Shown in pieces: positions 18,224 to 26,341 of a stretch of 64,000 bases of DNA. The stretch is from NCBI RefSeq assembly GCF_001681715.1, contig NZ_LNWY01000018.1, positions 91,779-155,778 of the forward strand. Reading direction: 5' to 3'. Origin of the DNA: Tritonibacter mobilis. Lineage in GTDB: Bacteria > Pseudomonadota > Alphaproteobacteria > Rhodobacterales > Rhodobacteraceae. The notes under the pieces were generated by a model. That model was not told where the DNA came from. It made no database searches and saw only the letters and a program-made list of their open reading frames with translations. A program made the position numbers and the translations under genes. Within the stretch, counting starts at the first letter, position 1; the number at the start of each line of letters is the position of its first letter.

Positions 18224-18637
18224 TCAGACCCCGACCTCCGGGCCGAGGCAGATCATCTCGTCACGGGGGCGTTTTTGTTCGGTTAGCGTCAGCGCCGGAC
18301 CAGCGTCGCGTTCAATAGTGACGCTCAGGCCGGTGGCGTCGATCTGATAGCTCCAGCACTGCGCATCGGGGCGATCCTCATAGATAAAGCAGATATCGCC
18401 CGCCTGCATATACCATTCGCCCTCGATGCAGCGCCCATCGAGAAAAGACCAGATTACGCGCTGCCCCGGTAGGTAGCGTTCCGCTCCATAGGGTTGACCT
18501 TCCCAGTCAAAATGAATGGTGCGGCCTTGTGTGTAGCTGTCAAAACGCTCGGTATCAGCGGCTTTTACAGCTCCGGAAAATCCAAGGGATAATCCCAGCG
18601 CCAAGGCAGGTACAATCTGTGAAGGTGATGCAAACAT
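18224..18637 (-). CDS. Small secreted protein of unknown function
   Basis: 137 residues from ATG 18637. MFASPSQIVPALALGLSLGFSGAVKAADT is a typical Sec signal with cleavage after VKA. The mature protein is beta-rich with aromatic clusters (IHFDWEGQPYGAERYLPGQRVIW), paired Cys (GRCIEG...GDICFIYED...QCWSY) and a C-terminal Cys. It resembles small periplasmic proteins common in this family of bacteria, without an assigned role. Convergent with xseA, divergent from the lysoplasmalogenase gene. Confidence 0.7.
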   Translation of the reverse strand: MFASPSQIVPALALGLSLGFSGAVKAADTERFDSYTQGRTIHFDWEGQPYGAERYLPGQRVIWSFLDGRCIEGEWYMQAGDICFIYEDRPDAQCWSYQIDATGLSVTIERDAGPALTLTEQKRPRDEMICLGPEVGV

Positions 18638-18764
18638 AAACGCACCATGGCGTATGTTGGCGGCTGCGCCAAGAGGGCACTGCGCGGCAAGGTGGCGCAA
18701 GGTCAGTTTTGACCTTCTACAACGCCCGGCGCAACCTGCCGAAAGATCGCAGGGGAGGCAACAT

Positions 18765-19400
18765 ATGACCACAAACATGATTGGGCTTTTGGGGGCAGGG
18801 GTTTTGGCACTGGGGTATCTCTGTCTGGTACATGCCCGAGAAAGCTGGGGACGGTCTGCCTTAAAAACCGGAGCGGTTTTCATCCTGGCACTGATGGCTG
18901 CCCTCAAGATGCCACTCCTCGCCGTGGCGCTGGGGCTCTGTGCATTAGGCGATCTGGCCCTGTCGCGCCCGGGAGCGCGCGCGTTTCTCGCGGGTGTTGC
19001 CAGTTTCGCCGCTGGGCATCTGGCCTATGTCTGGCTGTTTTTGTCGCTGCCGGGGTCAGACCCTGAACGGCTGGCAACTGCGCCCATGCTCTGGGCCGTA
19101 TTGTTGCTGTTTCTGATCGCCATCGGGATGGCGCGTATGCTGGCGCGTCATGCGGGCGAGATGCGTGTGGCGGTGCTTTTGTATGTGCCGGTGATTGTCG
19201 CGATGGCGCTGGCGGGGTTCACCTTGCCTCAGCCGCTGATCTGGGGCGCGGCGGTGATGTTCATGCTGTCCGATATGGTTCTGGCAGTGGAGACCTTTGT
19301 GCTGCCGCCCGCGCACCGCGCACGCCGCCTGACCGCACCAACGGTCTGGGTGCTTTACTGGGGGGCGCAGGCCCTGTTTTTCGCGGTGCTTCTCTTGTGA
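18765..19400 (+). CDS. Lysoplasmalogenase / YhhN-family membrane protein
   Basis: 211 residues, almost all hydrophobic, with about eight predicted membrane helices. The family motif ALGDLALS near residues 60-70 and LSDMVLA near 160-170 supply the paired Asp residues thought to form the catalytic site. Relatives hydrolyse the vinyl-ether bond of lysoplasmalogens; bacterial substrates are not settled. ATG 18765 has AGGGGAGG 6 bases upstream. Ends 73 bases before ftsY. Confidence 0.8.
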   Translation: MTTNMIGLLGAGVLALGYLCLVHARESWGRSALKTGAVFILALMAALKMPLLAVALGLCALGDLALSRPGARAFLAGVASFAAGHLAYVWLFLSLPGSDPERLATAPMLWAVLLLFLIAIGMARMLARHAGEMRVAVLLYVPVIVAMALAGFTLPQPLIWGAAVMFMLSDMVLAVETFVLPPAHRARRLTAPTVWVLYWGAQALFFAVLLL

Positions 19401-19473
19401 AACATCTCATTGCGCTTTGCATCCCGCGTCAAAGCGCATTAGGTGAGGGTCAAACGACCCTGCGGAGACCCAG

Positions 19474-20640
19474 ATGGCGCTTTTTTCAAAGCTCAAGGAA
19501 CGGTTGCTGAAATCCTCATCCCGCCTCGGCAAGGAGGTGGATGCGATTGTGGAAGAGGGGGCCGTGACCCCGGACCCCGTGCCGGAGACCACCCCGGACC
19601 CCGCGCCTGTTCAAGAGACGCAGCCTCCGGCAGAGACAACGCCAGTTCCGGCCGATGCACCCCCCGCCGACACACCGGCGGCAGGGGCGTCCACCGTTGC
19701 ACCTGACCCCATCATTCCGCCCGCCCCTGCACCGCAGGCGGAGGCATCCAGACCGGGCCTATTGGGTCGGCTCATGGGGCGCGGCAAAGCGTCCGAGCCG
19801 CGTCGGGTGCTGGATGACGATATGCTGGAAAGCCTTGAGGAGATGCTGATTGCCTCCGATATGGGGGTCGATACAGCGCTGCGGGTGACCGCCAATATCG
19901 CCGAAGGTCGCATGGGGCGCCGGGTGTCGGGTCGCGAGATCCGAGAGCTTCTGGCGCAGGAAATCGCCCGCGTGATGGAGCCTGTGGCACGTCCGATGCC
20001 GCTTTATCCGTCTAAACCGCAGGTGGTGCTGGTGGTTGGCGTCAATGGTTCTGGCAAGACCACCACCATCGGCAAGCTCGCCAGCCAGTTCCGCGCGGCA
20101 GGGAAATCCGTGGTGATTGCGGCAGGTGATACATTCCGCGCCGCCGCCGTGGAGCAACTGCAAGTCTGGGGCGACCGCGCCGGTGTGCCGGTGCTGACTG
20201 CGCCCGAAGGATCAGATCCTGCGAGTCTTGCTTTTGACGCGATGACCAAGGCCGAAGCCGATGGTGCGGACCTCTTGATGATCGACACCGCCGGACGACT
20301 GCAAAACCGCGCTGACCTGATGGAAGAGCTGGCAAAGATCGTGCGTGTCATTCGCAAGAAAGATCCCGAAGCCCCGCACAACACGCTTCTGGTTTTGGAT
20401 GCCACCACCGGGCAAAACGCGCTGTCGCAGGTGGAAACCTTCCGCCAGCTTGCGGATGTCTCGGGGCTGGTGATGACCAAGCTCGACGGCACCGCCAAGG
20501 GCGGCGTTCTGGTGGCGCTTGCGGATAAATTCGGCCTGCCGATCCATGCCATTGGCGTGGGCGAGCAAATTGACGATCTTGCACCCTTTGACCCCGAGGA
20601 GTTCGCCGCCGCGCTCACTGGGCTCGAAGACGGGGTTTGA
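19474..20640 (+). CDS. ftsY: Signal recognition particle receptor FtsY
   Basis: GTPase that receives ribosome-SRP complexes at the membrane for cotranslational insertion. 388 residues: an acidic, Pro/Thr/Ala-rich A domain (about 1-90), then the NG domain. G1 GVNGSGKTT starts at 189, DTFRAAAVEQL follows, DTAGR at 271-275, TKLDGTAKGG at 335-344, and the closing GVGEQIDDLAPF. The stop lies inside a run of four 13-bp tandem repeats. Convergent with mgtC. Confidence 0.97.
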   Translation: MALFSKLKERLLKSSSRLGKEVDAIVEEGAVTPDPVPETTPDPAPVQETQPPAETTPVPADAPPADTPAAGASTVAPDPIIPPAPAPQAEASRPGLLGRLMGRGKASEPRRVLDDDMLESLEEMLIASDMGVDTALRVTANIAEGRMGRRVSGREIRELLAQEIARVMEPVARPMPLYPSKPQVVLVVGVNGSGKTTTIGKLASQFRAAGKSVVIAAGDTFRAAAVEQLQVWGDRAGVPVLTAPEGSDPASLAFDAMTKAEADGADLLMIDTAGRLQNRADLMEELAKIVRVIRKKDPEAPHNTLLVLDATTGQNALSQVETFRQLADVSGLVMTKLDGTAKGGVLVALADKFGLPIHAIGVGEQIDDLAPFDPEEFAAALTGLEDGV

Positions 20641-20677
20641 AGACGGGGCTTGAAAACGGGACCTGAGGATCGGAGTT
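20626..20677. repeat. Four 13-bp imperfect tandem repeats at the ftsY 3' end
   Basis: Units are GAAGACGGGGTTT, GAAGACGGGGCTT, GAAAACGGGACCT and GAGGATCGGAGTT (20626, 20639, 20652, 20665). The ftsY stop TGA spans the first junction, and each later junction also reads TGA. The last base touches the convergent mgtC stop codon. Confidence 0.7.
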
Positions 20678-21168
20678 CAATGCCGGGTCATCCATCGCTC
20701 CAAATGGCGCAGCGCAAACAGCACCGTGAGGACAATTGCGGTGGCCATCGCCGCCAGCGGCATCTGACCCGCACCGCAGCCCAAGCCGATCGCGCCTGCA
20801 AGCCAGAGCGAGGCCCCGGTGGTGACATTGCGCACCCGGTCCCCGGCGGTGAAGATCAGACCCGCTGCAAGAAACGCCACACCGGCCGTGACCGCCTCGA
20901 TCATGCGCAGGGGATCGTTGCGCTGGGCGTCCGCGCCAAAATCAAGCGCGGCAATCTCACGCCCCAGCACCACAAAGAGGCAGGCCGCAACGGCGACCAG
21001 AATATGAGTCTTGAGGCCTGCGGGCTTATCGAGCATCTCCCGCTCCAACCCGATCAGCGCCGCCAACGCACTGGCCGCGAGCAGTCGGGCAAAGGCCACC
21101 GGCGCAGGCACCACGGAAAACGTGCTGGTGAACTCTTCGGTGATCTGCTGAATGGCCGTGTCGAACAT
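20677..21168 (-). CDS. MgtC/SapB-family membrane protein
   Basis: 163 residues with about four to five membrane helices. The MgtC signature ALAALIGLEREMLDKPAGLKTHILV, including the acidic-basic ERE and the KPAGLKTH turn, is clear at about 34-58, followed by GVAFLAAGLIF. It lacks the C-terminal ACT-like extension of virulence MgtC. Relatives modulate ATP synthase or magnesium homeostasis; the role here is unknown. It is convergent with ftsY, with almost no space between the stops. Confidence 0.85.
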   Translation of the reverse strand: MFDTAIQQITEEFTSTFSVVPAPVAFARLLAASALAALIGLEREMLDKPAGLKTHILVAVAACLFVVLGREIAALDFGADAQRNDPLRMIEAVTAGVAFLAAGLIFTAGDRVRNVTTGASLWLAGAIGLGCGAGQMPLAAMATAIVLTVLFALRHLERWMTRH

Positions 21169-21272
21169 AGCGCCCCAAGGTGTCGTGTCGCGTATTCAAC
21201 CTGCGCAACGGGACATGGTTCCCGAGTTTTTGGTTTTCATCGTTTGAGATTTCGCATTGAGAAGGACAGCAC

Positions 21273-22181
21273 ATGCTGAGCGACTGGCTGATTTCCCTAG
21301 AGGGCACAGAGGCAGGACGCCAACTGGCTTTGACCTTGGCAGTTTCCGCCGCGTTCTTGCACGCCGTCTTTGGCGCGCTGCAAAAGGGGCGGCACGATCC
21401 GTGGCTGTCGCGCGGTGCGATTGATGCGTCTTATGCCTTGATGGCAGCGCCGTTTGCACTGTTTGTGGTGCCCTGGCCAGAGCCGCATATGTGGCTGATT
21501 TTCCTCGGCGTTTGGGTGATCCATGTGATCTATAAGCTGCTGCAGGCGATGGCCTATACCAAGGGCGCCTACACCGTCGTCTACCCGGTGGTCCGTGGCA
21601 CGGGGCCATTGTTTGCGGTCATCGGGGCCTATTGGCTCTTTGGTGAGACCTTCACGCCGGTGCAGTGGCTGGGGGTGGGCGTGCTGCTGGCGGGGATCTT
21701 TGGCCTTGCGGTTTATAACTTTGTTTTCCTTGTGACGGCGCGCGAAACCCTTGGGATTGCGCTGCTGCTTGCGGTGGCGACGGGGTCATTTGTGGCGCTT
21801 TATACGACCTACGACGCCTATGGCATTCGGGCCACCGCCGATCCTTTCACCTTTCTGGCGTGGTTCTTTATGATCGATGGGATCACCATGCCGATTTATG
21901 CCTATTGGCGGTGGCGGCGGATGGGGGCAGATCAGCCGACGGTGGGGCCTTTGATGCTGCGCGGATTTTTCGGCGGGCTGGTGGCCTTTGCCTCCTTCGG
22001 GTCGATCATGCTGGCCACCCGTCTCGATAAGGTCGGTGAGGCCGCAGTCTTGCGCGAAACATCAACAGTATTTGCAGCACTCATCGGCTGGCTGGTGCTG
22101 AAAGAAACCGTCGGCCCACGCCGCATCGCCCTGATGGCGCTGATCGCCGTTGGGGCGGTCATTGTTGAAATGGGGGGCTGA
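21273..22181 (+). CDS. DMT-superfamily (EamA-like) transporter
   Basis: 302 residues with about ten membrane helices in two repeated halves, each ending in an EamA-like segment (AYTVVYPVVRGTGPLFAVIGAYWLFGE and AAVLRETSTVFAALIGWLVLKE). The conserved E near each half's end is typical of this permease superfamily, which exports metabolites and amino acids. The substrate cannot be told from sequence. Likely cotranscribed with ispZ, 44 bases downstream. Confidence 0.85.
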   Translation: MLSDWLISLEGTEAGRQLALTLAVSAAFLHAVFGALQKGRHDPWLSRGAIDASYALMAAPFALFVVPWPEPHMWLIFLGVWVIHVIYKLLQAMAYTKGAYTVVYPVVRGTGPLFAVIGAYWLFGETFTPVQWLGVGVLLAGIFGLAVYNFVFLVTARETLGIALLLAVATGSFVALYTTYDAYGIRATADPFTFLAWFFMIDGITMPIYAYWRWRRMGADQPTVGPLMLRGFFGGLVAFASFGSIMLATRLDKVGEAAVLRETSTVFAALIGWLVLKETVGPRRIALMALIAVGAVIVEMGG

Positions 22182-22225
22182 GGGTGCCATCTGAGAGAGA
22201 CGATTTGGGACATGAGAGGTCACCT

Positions 22226-22864
22226 ATGAGCGAACAGACAAGCGATGCATCCACTGGTGAGGCGCGCAAAATCAGCCCCTTGGTGAAGAACCTGCTGGAG
22301 TTCGGCCCGGTTGTGTTGTTCTTCATCGCCTATCTCAAGCTCAAGGATCAGGTGTTTGAGATTGGCGGCACCTCTTATGAGGGATTCATCATCGTCACCG
22401 CTGGCTTTGTGCCGCTGATGGTGCTGTCGACGCTGATCCTGTGGAAGCTCACCGGCAAGCTGTCGCGCATGCAGGTGATGACGCTGGTGGTGATTGTGGT
22501 CTTCGGGGGACTGTCGGTCTGGTTCAATGATGAGCGCTTCTTCAAGATGAAGCCGACGATGATCTACCTGCTGTTTGGTGGCCTCTTGGGCATCGGGCTA
22601 TTGCGGGGGCAAAGCTACCTTCGGGTGGTGATGGAAGAGATGATGCCGCTGCAGGACGAAGGATGGATGATCCTCACACGTCGCCTCTGTGCATTCTTCT
22701 TTGGGCTGGCGGTGGCCAATGAGGTCATCTGGCGGGTTATGAGCACCGAAACTTGGGTTTATTTCAAGACCTTTGGCCTCACGGCTGCGATGTTCCTGTT
22801 CTTCATGACGCAGGCGAAACTGTTTCAGACCTACGGTATCGAAGAAGAGGGTGAGGCTGAGTGA
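22226..22864 (+). CDS. Septation protein IspZ / YciB family
   Basis: 212 residues, about five membrane helices. LLEFGPVVLFFIAYL at the N-terminal helix and FNDERFFKMKPTMIYLLFGGLL are family signatures. IspZ/YciB acts in envelope maintenance and cell division. ATG 22226 is preferred over an upstream in-frame ATG at 22184 because GAGAGGT precedes it and homologous sequence begins close by. Forms an operon with the DMT transporter. Confidence 0.9.
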   Translation: MSEQTSDASTGEARKISPLVKNLLEFGPVVLFFIAYLKLKDQVFEIGGTSYEGFIIVTAGFVPLMVLSTLILWKLTGKLSRMQVMTLVVIVVFGGLSVWFNDERFFKMKPTMIYLLFGGLLGIGLLRGQSYLRVVMEEMMPLQDEGWMILTRRLCAFFFGLAVANEVIWRVMSTETWVYFKTFGLTAAMFLFFMTQAKLFQTYGIEEEGEAE

Positions 22865-22903
22865 GCGCAGACGCGGCGCATCATTTCAGCTGAAACGCGA
22901 CCC

Positions 22904-23031
22904 GGTTTGAGGGTTTGCGCTGCGCTTTGCGCATCGCCGGGGGCGTGAGCCGCGCCTTTCAGGCGCGGCTCACGCCCGGCCCAACGCTTTTGGTGCAGCC
23001 TTTGGCTGTCGCGGAAAGGGGCGGGAGGACG
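22904..23031 (+). repeat. Double-hairpin dispersed repeat, copy B
   Basis: GGTTTGAGGGTTTGCGC, a short hairpin 1 (TGCGC-TTT-GCGCA), then the long hairpin 2 pairing GGGCGTGAGCCGCGCC with GGCGCGGCTCACGCCC across TTTCA (about 22941-22978), GGCCCAACG (about 22978-22986), and the tail GGGCGGGAGG about 40 bases later. It fills the gap between convergent ispZ and the hydrolase gene. Confidence 0.8.
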
Positions 23032-23085
23032 CCCGTCTTTGATTTGGCAGGAGCGAGCCTAGGGAAGGTAGCGGTCCGAGGTGGG

Positions 23086-24021
23086 TCAGATCCGCTGCCA
23101 GATCGGCATCGGGCTTGATTGCGGGCGCAGGCTCAGCAGGCGTGACCAGCGCCGCGCGGGCACCTCTGGCAGGAGTTGCTGCATCAAGGGCAGGGGCGTG
23201 CGCTCCGGCTGACGCAAGAGCCGCTTGTACAGACGCAGCGCGCCCGGGCGCATGTAGGACGACCAGTGGCACACCCGCCGCTCCGGCAGGCCGATGGAAT
23301 GGCCCATCTGCGCCAAATGCTCCAGCGTATCGAGGCAATCAAGCTGCAGGGTCACCGCATTTGTTGCCTCAAACCCCTGACCAATGGCGCGATCGCCACG
23401 TTCGGGTGACCGGGTCAGGGTCTCAAACATAAAATCAAACGCATCGTTTTCACGGCTGGTGACGTTGAAAAACTCTGCCCGGCGTCCGGCAGGTGTCGCC
23501 AGCGCGGCTGCCGCTCGGCTCTGATAGCTGGCGCCGGTCAAAGAGATGACCCGTCCCACGGCACCGGCGGGCAGCCAGTGAAGGGCCTCCAGTGCCACCT
23601 CGGACCCCAGAGAATGCCCGATGATATGGATGTCGCGGGCGGGGGCCTGTGCGTGCAGGCTGCGCACCACTTGTGCCAAGGCCCGTCCTGCCGCCAAGGC
23701 GCGTGCTTGCGCTGAGGCCAGCGTGCCTCGGGCGTCCCAGCCAAACGCCACTGCGAGCCCCTCGTCCCTCCGTCCAAGGCCGAAGCCGAGCTGGCGCGGC
23801 CAGGATGGCGCACGCCACGGCATATGCTGTGGATCAAGCGACAGGATGTGGCGGTGCGGGCAGTGGTTTGGATTGCCGGGCTGGTATTTGTAGCCATGCA
23901 CCATAATCACCACAGGCCCCGGCACATGCGCCAGTCGTGCGATACCATCGTCAAACGACCTGAGCCGCGCATGAAGCACCGGCGTCTCACCCACTGCATT
24001 GATACGAATAACTGCCATCAC
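23086..24021 (-). CDS. Alpha/beta-hydrolase (DUF900-like serine hydrolase)
   Basis: 311 residues. VVIMVHGYKYQPGNPN gives the oxyanion-hole HGY motif (about 37-50), and IHIIGHSLGSEVALEAL the nucleophile elbow with Ser near residue 147. The catalytic His is probably within the MGHSIGLPERR stretch. Several Arg/Leu-rich segments near the C-terminus follow. No signal peptide is evident. The substrate is unknown; lipase or thioesterase activity is plausible. ATG 24021 or the adjacent 24018 is the start. Confidence 0.8.
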   Translation of the reverse strand: MMAVIRINAVGETPVLHARLRSFDDGIARLAHVPGPVVIMVHGYKYQPGNPNHCPHRHILSLDPQHMPWRAPSWPRQLGFGLGRRDEGLAVAFGWDARGTLASAQARALAAGRALAQVVRSLHAQAPARDIHIIGHSLGSEVALEALHWLPAGAVGRVISLTGASYQSRAAAALATPAGRRAEFFNVTSRENDAFDFMFETLTRSPERGDRAIGQGFEATNAVTLQLDCLDTLEHLAQMGHSIGLPERRVCHWSSYMRPGALRLYKRLLRQPERTPLPLMQQLLPEVPARRWSRLLSLRPQSSPMPIWQRI

Positions 24022-24303
24022 AGGCCCCCAAAGCCATGATTTTTCCTATCCGGTAGCGGCCTACAGTGACGGGAAGGTGACGACTGGGTAACGGGGAGGT
24101 GACGCGACCGGGTATGCGGCAGGGATGTCACATCAAAGGCGGGGCCGCGCGCGCGGCCTTTGTTGCGCATGGGGTGCCCCGCTCTGGCACGCGATCGGGC
24201 GATGTTCGCAAATTTTGTCTTTACCTACATGGTGTAGCGAGATGGCATCCCTGCGATTTTGCCGGGACTGTTTGCCAAGATCCAATCGAAAAGGACCCTT
24301 CCC

Positions 24304-24705
24304 ATGTTCAAAACCATTTTCAAACCTCTCGCCGCAATTTCGGTTTGCGCCATTGTGGCTGCATGTGGTGGTGGCGTGCCTGCAAGCAATCAGATGAACA
24401 TCAACAGTGATGGCGATGGCCGATTCAGCGGCATCGCCGGTGTTGCATTCACCGAGCAGGAGATCAGAGACAACGCCTCCGCGATAATTTGCGGCGACGG
24501 TCCCATAGTGGAGTTCCGCACCAGCATGCTCCCGTCCGGGCCGGACCATCTGACCTTTTCCGGGCGCTGTGCCAGCGGGCAGGCATCTGTCGCGGGGCAG
24601 GGACAGGTTGTGACTCCGGCTATTGTGCCAGCAACGCCTGGTCCGACGCCACGCCCGACAAAGACTGCAGGCACCTGGGATGGCTCTACGCCATTTGTGG
24701 ATTGA
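24304..24705 (+). CDS. Small lipoprotein of unknown function
   Basis: 133 residues from ATG 24304. MFKTIFKPLAAISVCAIVAACGGG is a lipoprotein signal with lipobox VAAC (Cys 21). The mature part is Gly/Ser-rich, has two Cys (IICGDGPIVEF and FSGRCASGQ), and ends in a Pro/Thr-rich linker. It precedes the metZ riboswitch by about 107 bases but is probably a separate unit. Confidence 0.68.
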   Translation: MFKTIFKPLAAISVCAIVAACGGGVPASNQMNINSDGDGRFSGIAGVAFTEQEIRDNASAIICGDGPIVEFRTSMLPSGPDHLTFSGRCASGQASVAGQGQVVTPAIVPATPGPTPRPTKTAGTWDGSTPFVD

Positions 24706-24811
24706 CACCAGAAGGCTTGACGGGACGCAGTCGGCTGCGTCCCCTCTTGACGCAAAGAACGCGCGAGAGTACGACATGCCGCAACACTGCGCTGGATCTG
24801 CGTAATGTTGC

Positions 24812-24866
24812 ATCGTGGCGATTTGTTTACCGGATTGCGGGCCACGTTAAAAAAGCCGCTAAAGAG
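24812..24866 (+). promoter_or_regulatory. SAM-II-type S-adenosylmethionine riboswitch
   Basis: The SAM-II core reads in order: CGTGG, ATTTG, CGGATTGC, CCACG, TTAAA-AA and GCTAAAG. CGTGG (24814-24818) pairs with CCACG (24842-24846) as P1; the GGATTGC loop and the 3' GCTAAAG supply the pseudoknot and SAM pocket. This aptamer class sits upstream of methionine genes in alphaproteobacteria and normally hides the ribosome-binding site. Here the metZ start is about 95 bases further on and a terminator lies between. Confidence 0.85.
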
Positions 24867-24880
24867 GTCAGGACGACGGG

Positions 24881-24914
24881 ACTCCCTTTCGCTTGGCCGA
24901 ACGGGAGTTTTTTT
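24881..24914 (+). terminator. Intrinsic terminator between the SAM aptamer and metZ
   Basis: ACTCCC pairs with GGGAGT and, beyond a 1x1 mismatch, TTCG pairs with CGAA around CTTGGC; seven T follow (24908-24914). It lies after the aptamer and before the metZ ATG, as expected for a transcription-attenuation riboswitch. Confidence 0.8.
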
Positions 24915-24960
24915 ATGCGCGGCCCGCAAGAGAGTGGCGGTGACCGGCGGAGGCGACACG

Positions 24961-26148
24961 ATGACTGAGACCTGGAACAAACGCACCAAACTGGTTCACG
25001 GCGGCACCCGGCGCAGCCAGTATAACGAGGTCAGCGAGGCGATTTTCCTGACCCAGGGGTTTGTCTACGACAGTGCAGAGCAGGCAGAGGCGCGGTTTAT
25101 CGAAACCGGCCCGGATGAATTTATCTATGCCCGCTATGGCAACCCCACCGTTGCGATGTTTGAGGAACGTATCGCGCTGCTCGAAGGGGCGGAGGACGCT
25201 TTTGCCACCGCATCCGGCATGGCCGCGGTCAATGGCGCGCTAACCTCGATCCTGAAGGCGGGCGATCATGTGGTGTCCGCCAAGGCGCTCTTTGGGTCCT
25301 GTCTTTATATTCTCGAGAGCATCCTGACCCGCTATGGGGTTGAGGTGACATTTGTTGATGGCACTGATCTGGACGCATGGCGTGCAGCGATGCGTGCAGA
25401 TACCAAGGCGGTGTTCTTTGAGAGCATGTCGAACCCGACGCTCGAGGTGATCGACATCAAAGGCGTCGCCGAAATCGCCCATGCGGTCGGCGCAACTGTT
25501 GTGGTCGACAATGTGTTCTCTACGCCGGTGTTTTCCAATGCCATCGAACAGGGTGCGGATGTGGTGGTTTACTCGGCCACCAAACATATCGACGGGCAGG
25601 GGCGCGCGCTGGGGGGCGTGGTGCTGGGCAGCAAGGATTACATCCGTGGCACGCTGGAGCCTTACATGAAACACACTGGCGGCTCGCTCAGCCCGTTTCA
25701 TGCCTGGATGTTCGTTAAAGGACTGGAAACCATTGATCTGCGGGTCAACGCACAGGCCGCAAGCGCGCTGCAGATCGCCGAGGCGCTGGACGGTCATCCG
25801 GCCTTGGCGCGCACCATCTATCCGGGTCTGAAGACTCATGCGCAGAATGATCTGGTGCAGCGGCAATTGGGCGGCAAGGGCGGCACGGTGCTGTCACTGG
25901 ATATCAAGGGCGGCAAGGACGCGGCCTTTGCCTTCCTCAATGCGCTGACGATCCCGGTGATTTCCAACAATCTGGGCGATGCGAAATCCATTGCGACGCA
26001 TCCGGCGACCACCACCCACCAGCGCCTGTCCGAAGATCAGCGCACGGAACTTGGGATCACCGACGGGCTGGTGCGGTTCTCCGTCGGGCTTGAGGATACG
26101 GACGATCTGATTGCGGATGTGAAACAAGCCCTTCAGGCAGTGCGTTAA
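24961..26148 (+). CDS. metZ: O-succinylhomoserine sulfhydrylase
   Basis: PLP enzyme making homocysteine from O-succinylhomoserine and sulfide, the direct sulfhydrylation route to methionine. 395 residues. The fold-type I Cys/Met family signature is present, with the PLP lysine K208 in YSATKHIDGQGR. The start at ATG 24961 follows GGAGG. FIYARYGNPT and SNPTLEVIDI are other family motifs. It is controlled by the SAM-II aptamer upstream, which fits a methionine gene. A long hairpin without a T-run follows at 26163-26194. Confidence 0.95.
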   Translation: MTETWNKRTKLVHGGTRRSQYNEVSEAIFLTQGFVYDSAEQAEARFIETGPDEFIYARYGNPTVAMFEERIALLEGAEDAFATASGMAAVNGALTSILKAGDHVVSAKALFGSCLYILESILTRYGVEVTFVDGTDLDAWRAAMRADTKAVFFESMSNPTLEVIDIKGVAEIAHAVGATVVVDNVFSTPVFSNAIEQGADVVVYSATKHIDGQGRALGGVVLGSKDYIRGTLEPYMKHTGGSLSPFHAWMFVKGLETIDLRVNAQAASALQIAEALDGHPALARTIYPGLKTHAQNDLVQRQLGGKGGTVLSLDIKGGKDAAFAFLNALTIPVISNNLGDAKSIATHPATTTHQRLSEDQRTELGITDGLVRFSVGLEDTDDLIADVKQALQAVR

Positions 26149-26341
26149 AGCAGCAGAAAGCTGCCGCAGCAGGGGCCATTGGCTCCGCTGCGGCCTCACC
26201 CATGGGTCAGGTGAGGTGGTTCAAAAGGTCAGATCAGAGACCTTTAGTGGCGTTTTTAGGTGATCTGTTTTGTGTTTCCTGACGTACTACCCTAGATAAT
26301 TGCGAGCAGACGCTTTGCTGCTGGGACAGGAGTACGGGTTC

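Noticed and set aside
20626..20677. CRISPR-like array
   Set aside because: Units are contiguous 13-mers with no spacers, so this is a tandem duplication. No cas genes were found.
24915..24968. Short frame MRGPQESGGDRR.. between the riboswitch terminator and metZ
   Set aside because: It starts in the T-run without a ribosome-binding site and is probably a chance frame, although its stop overlaps the metZ ATG.
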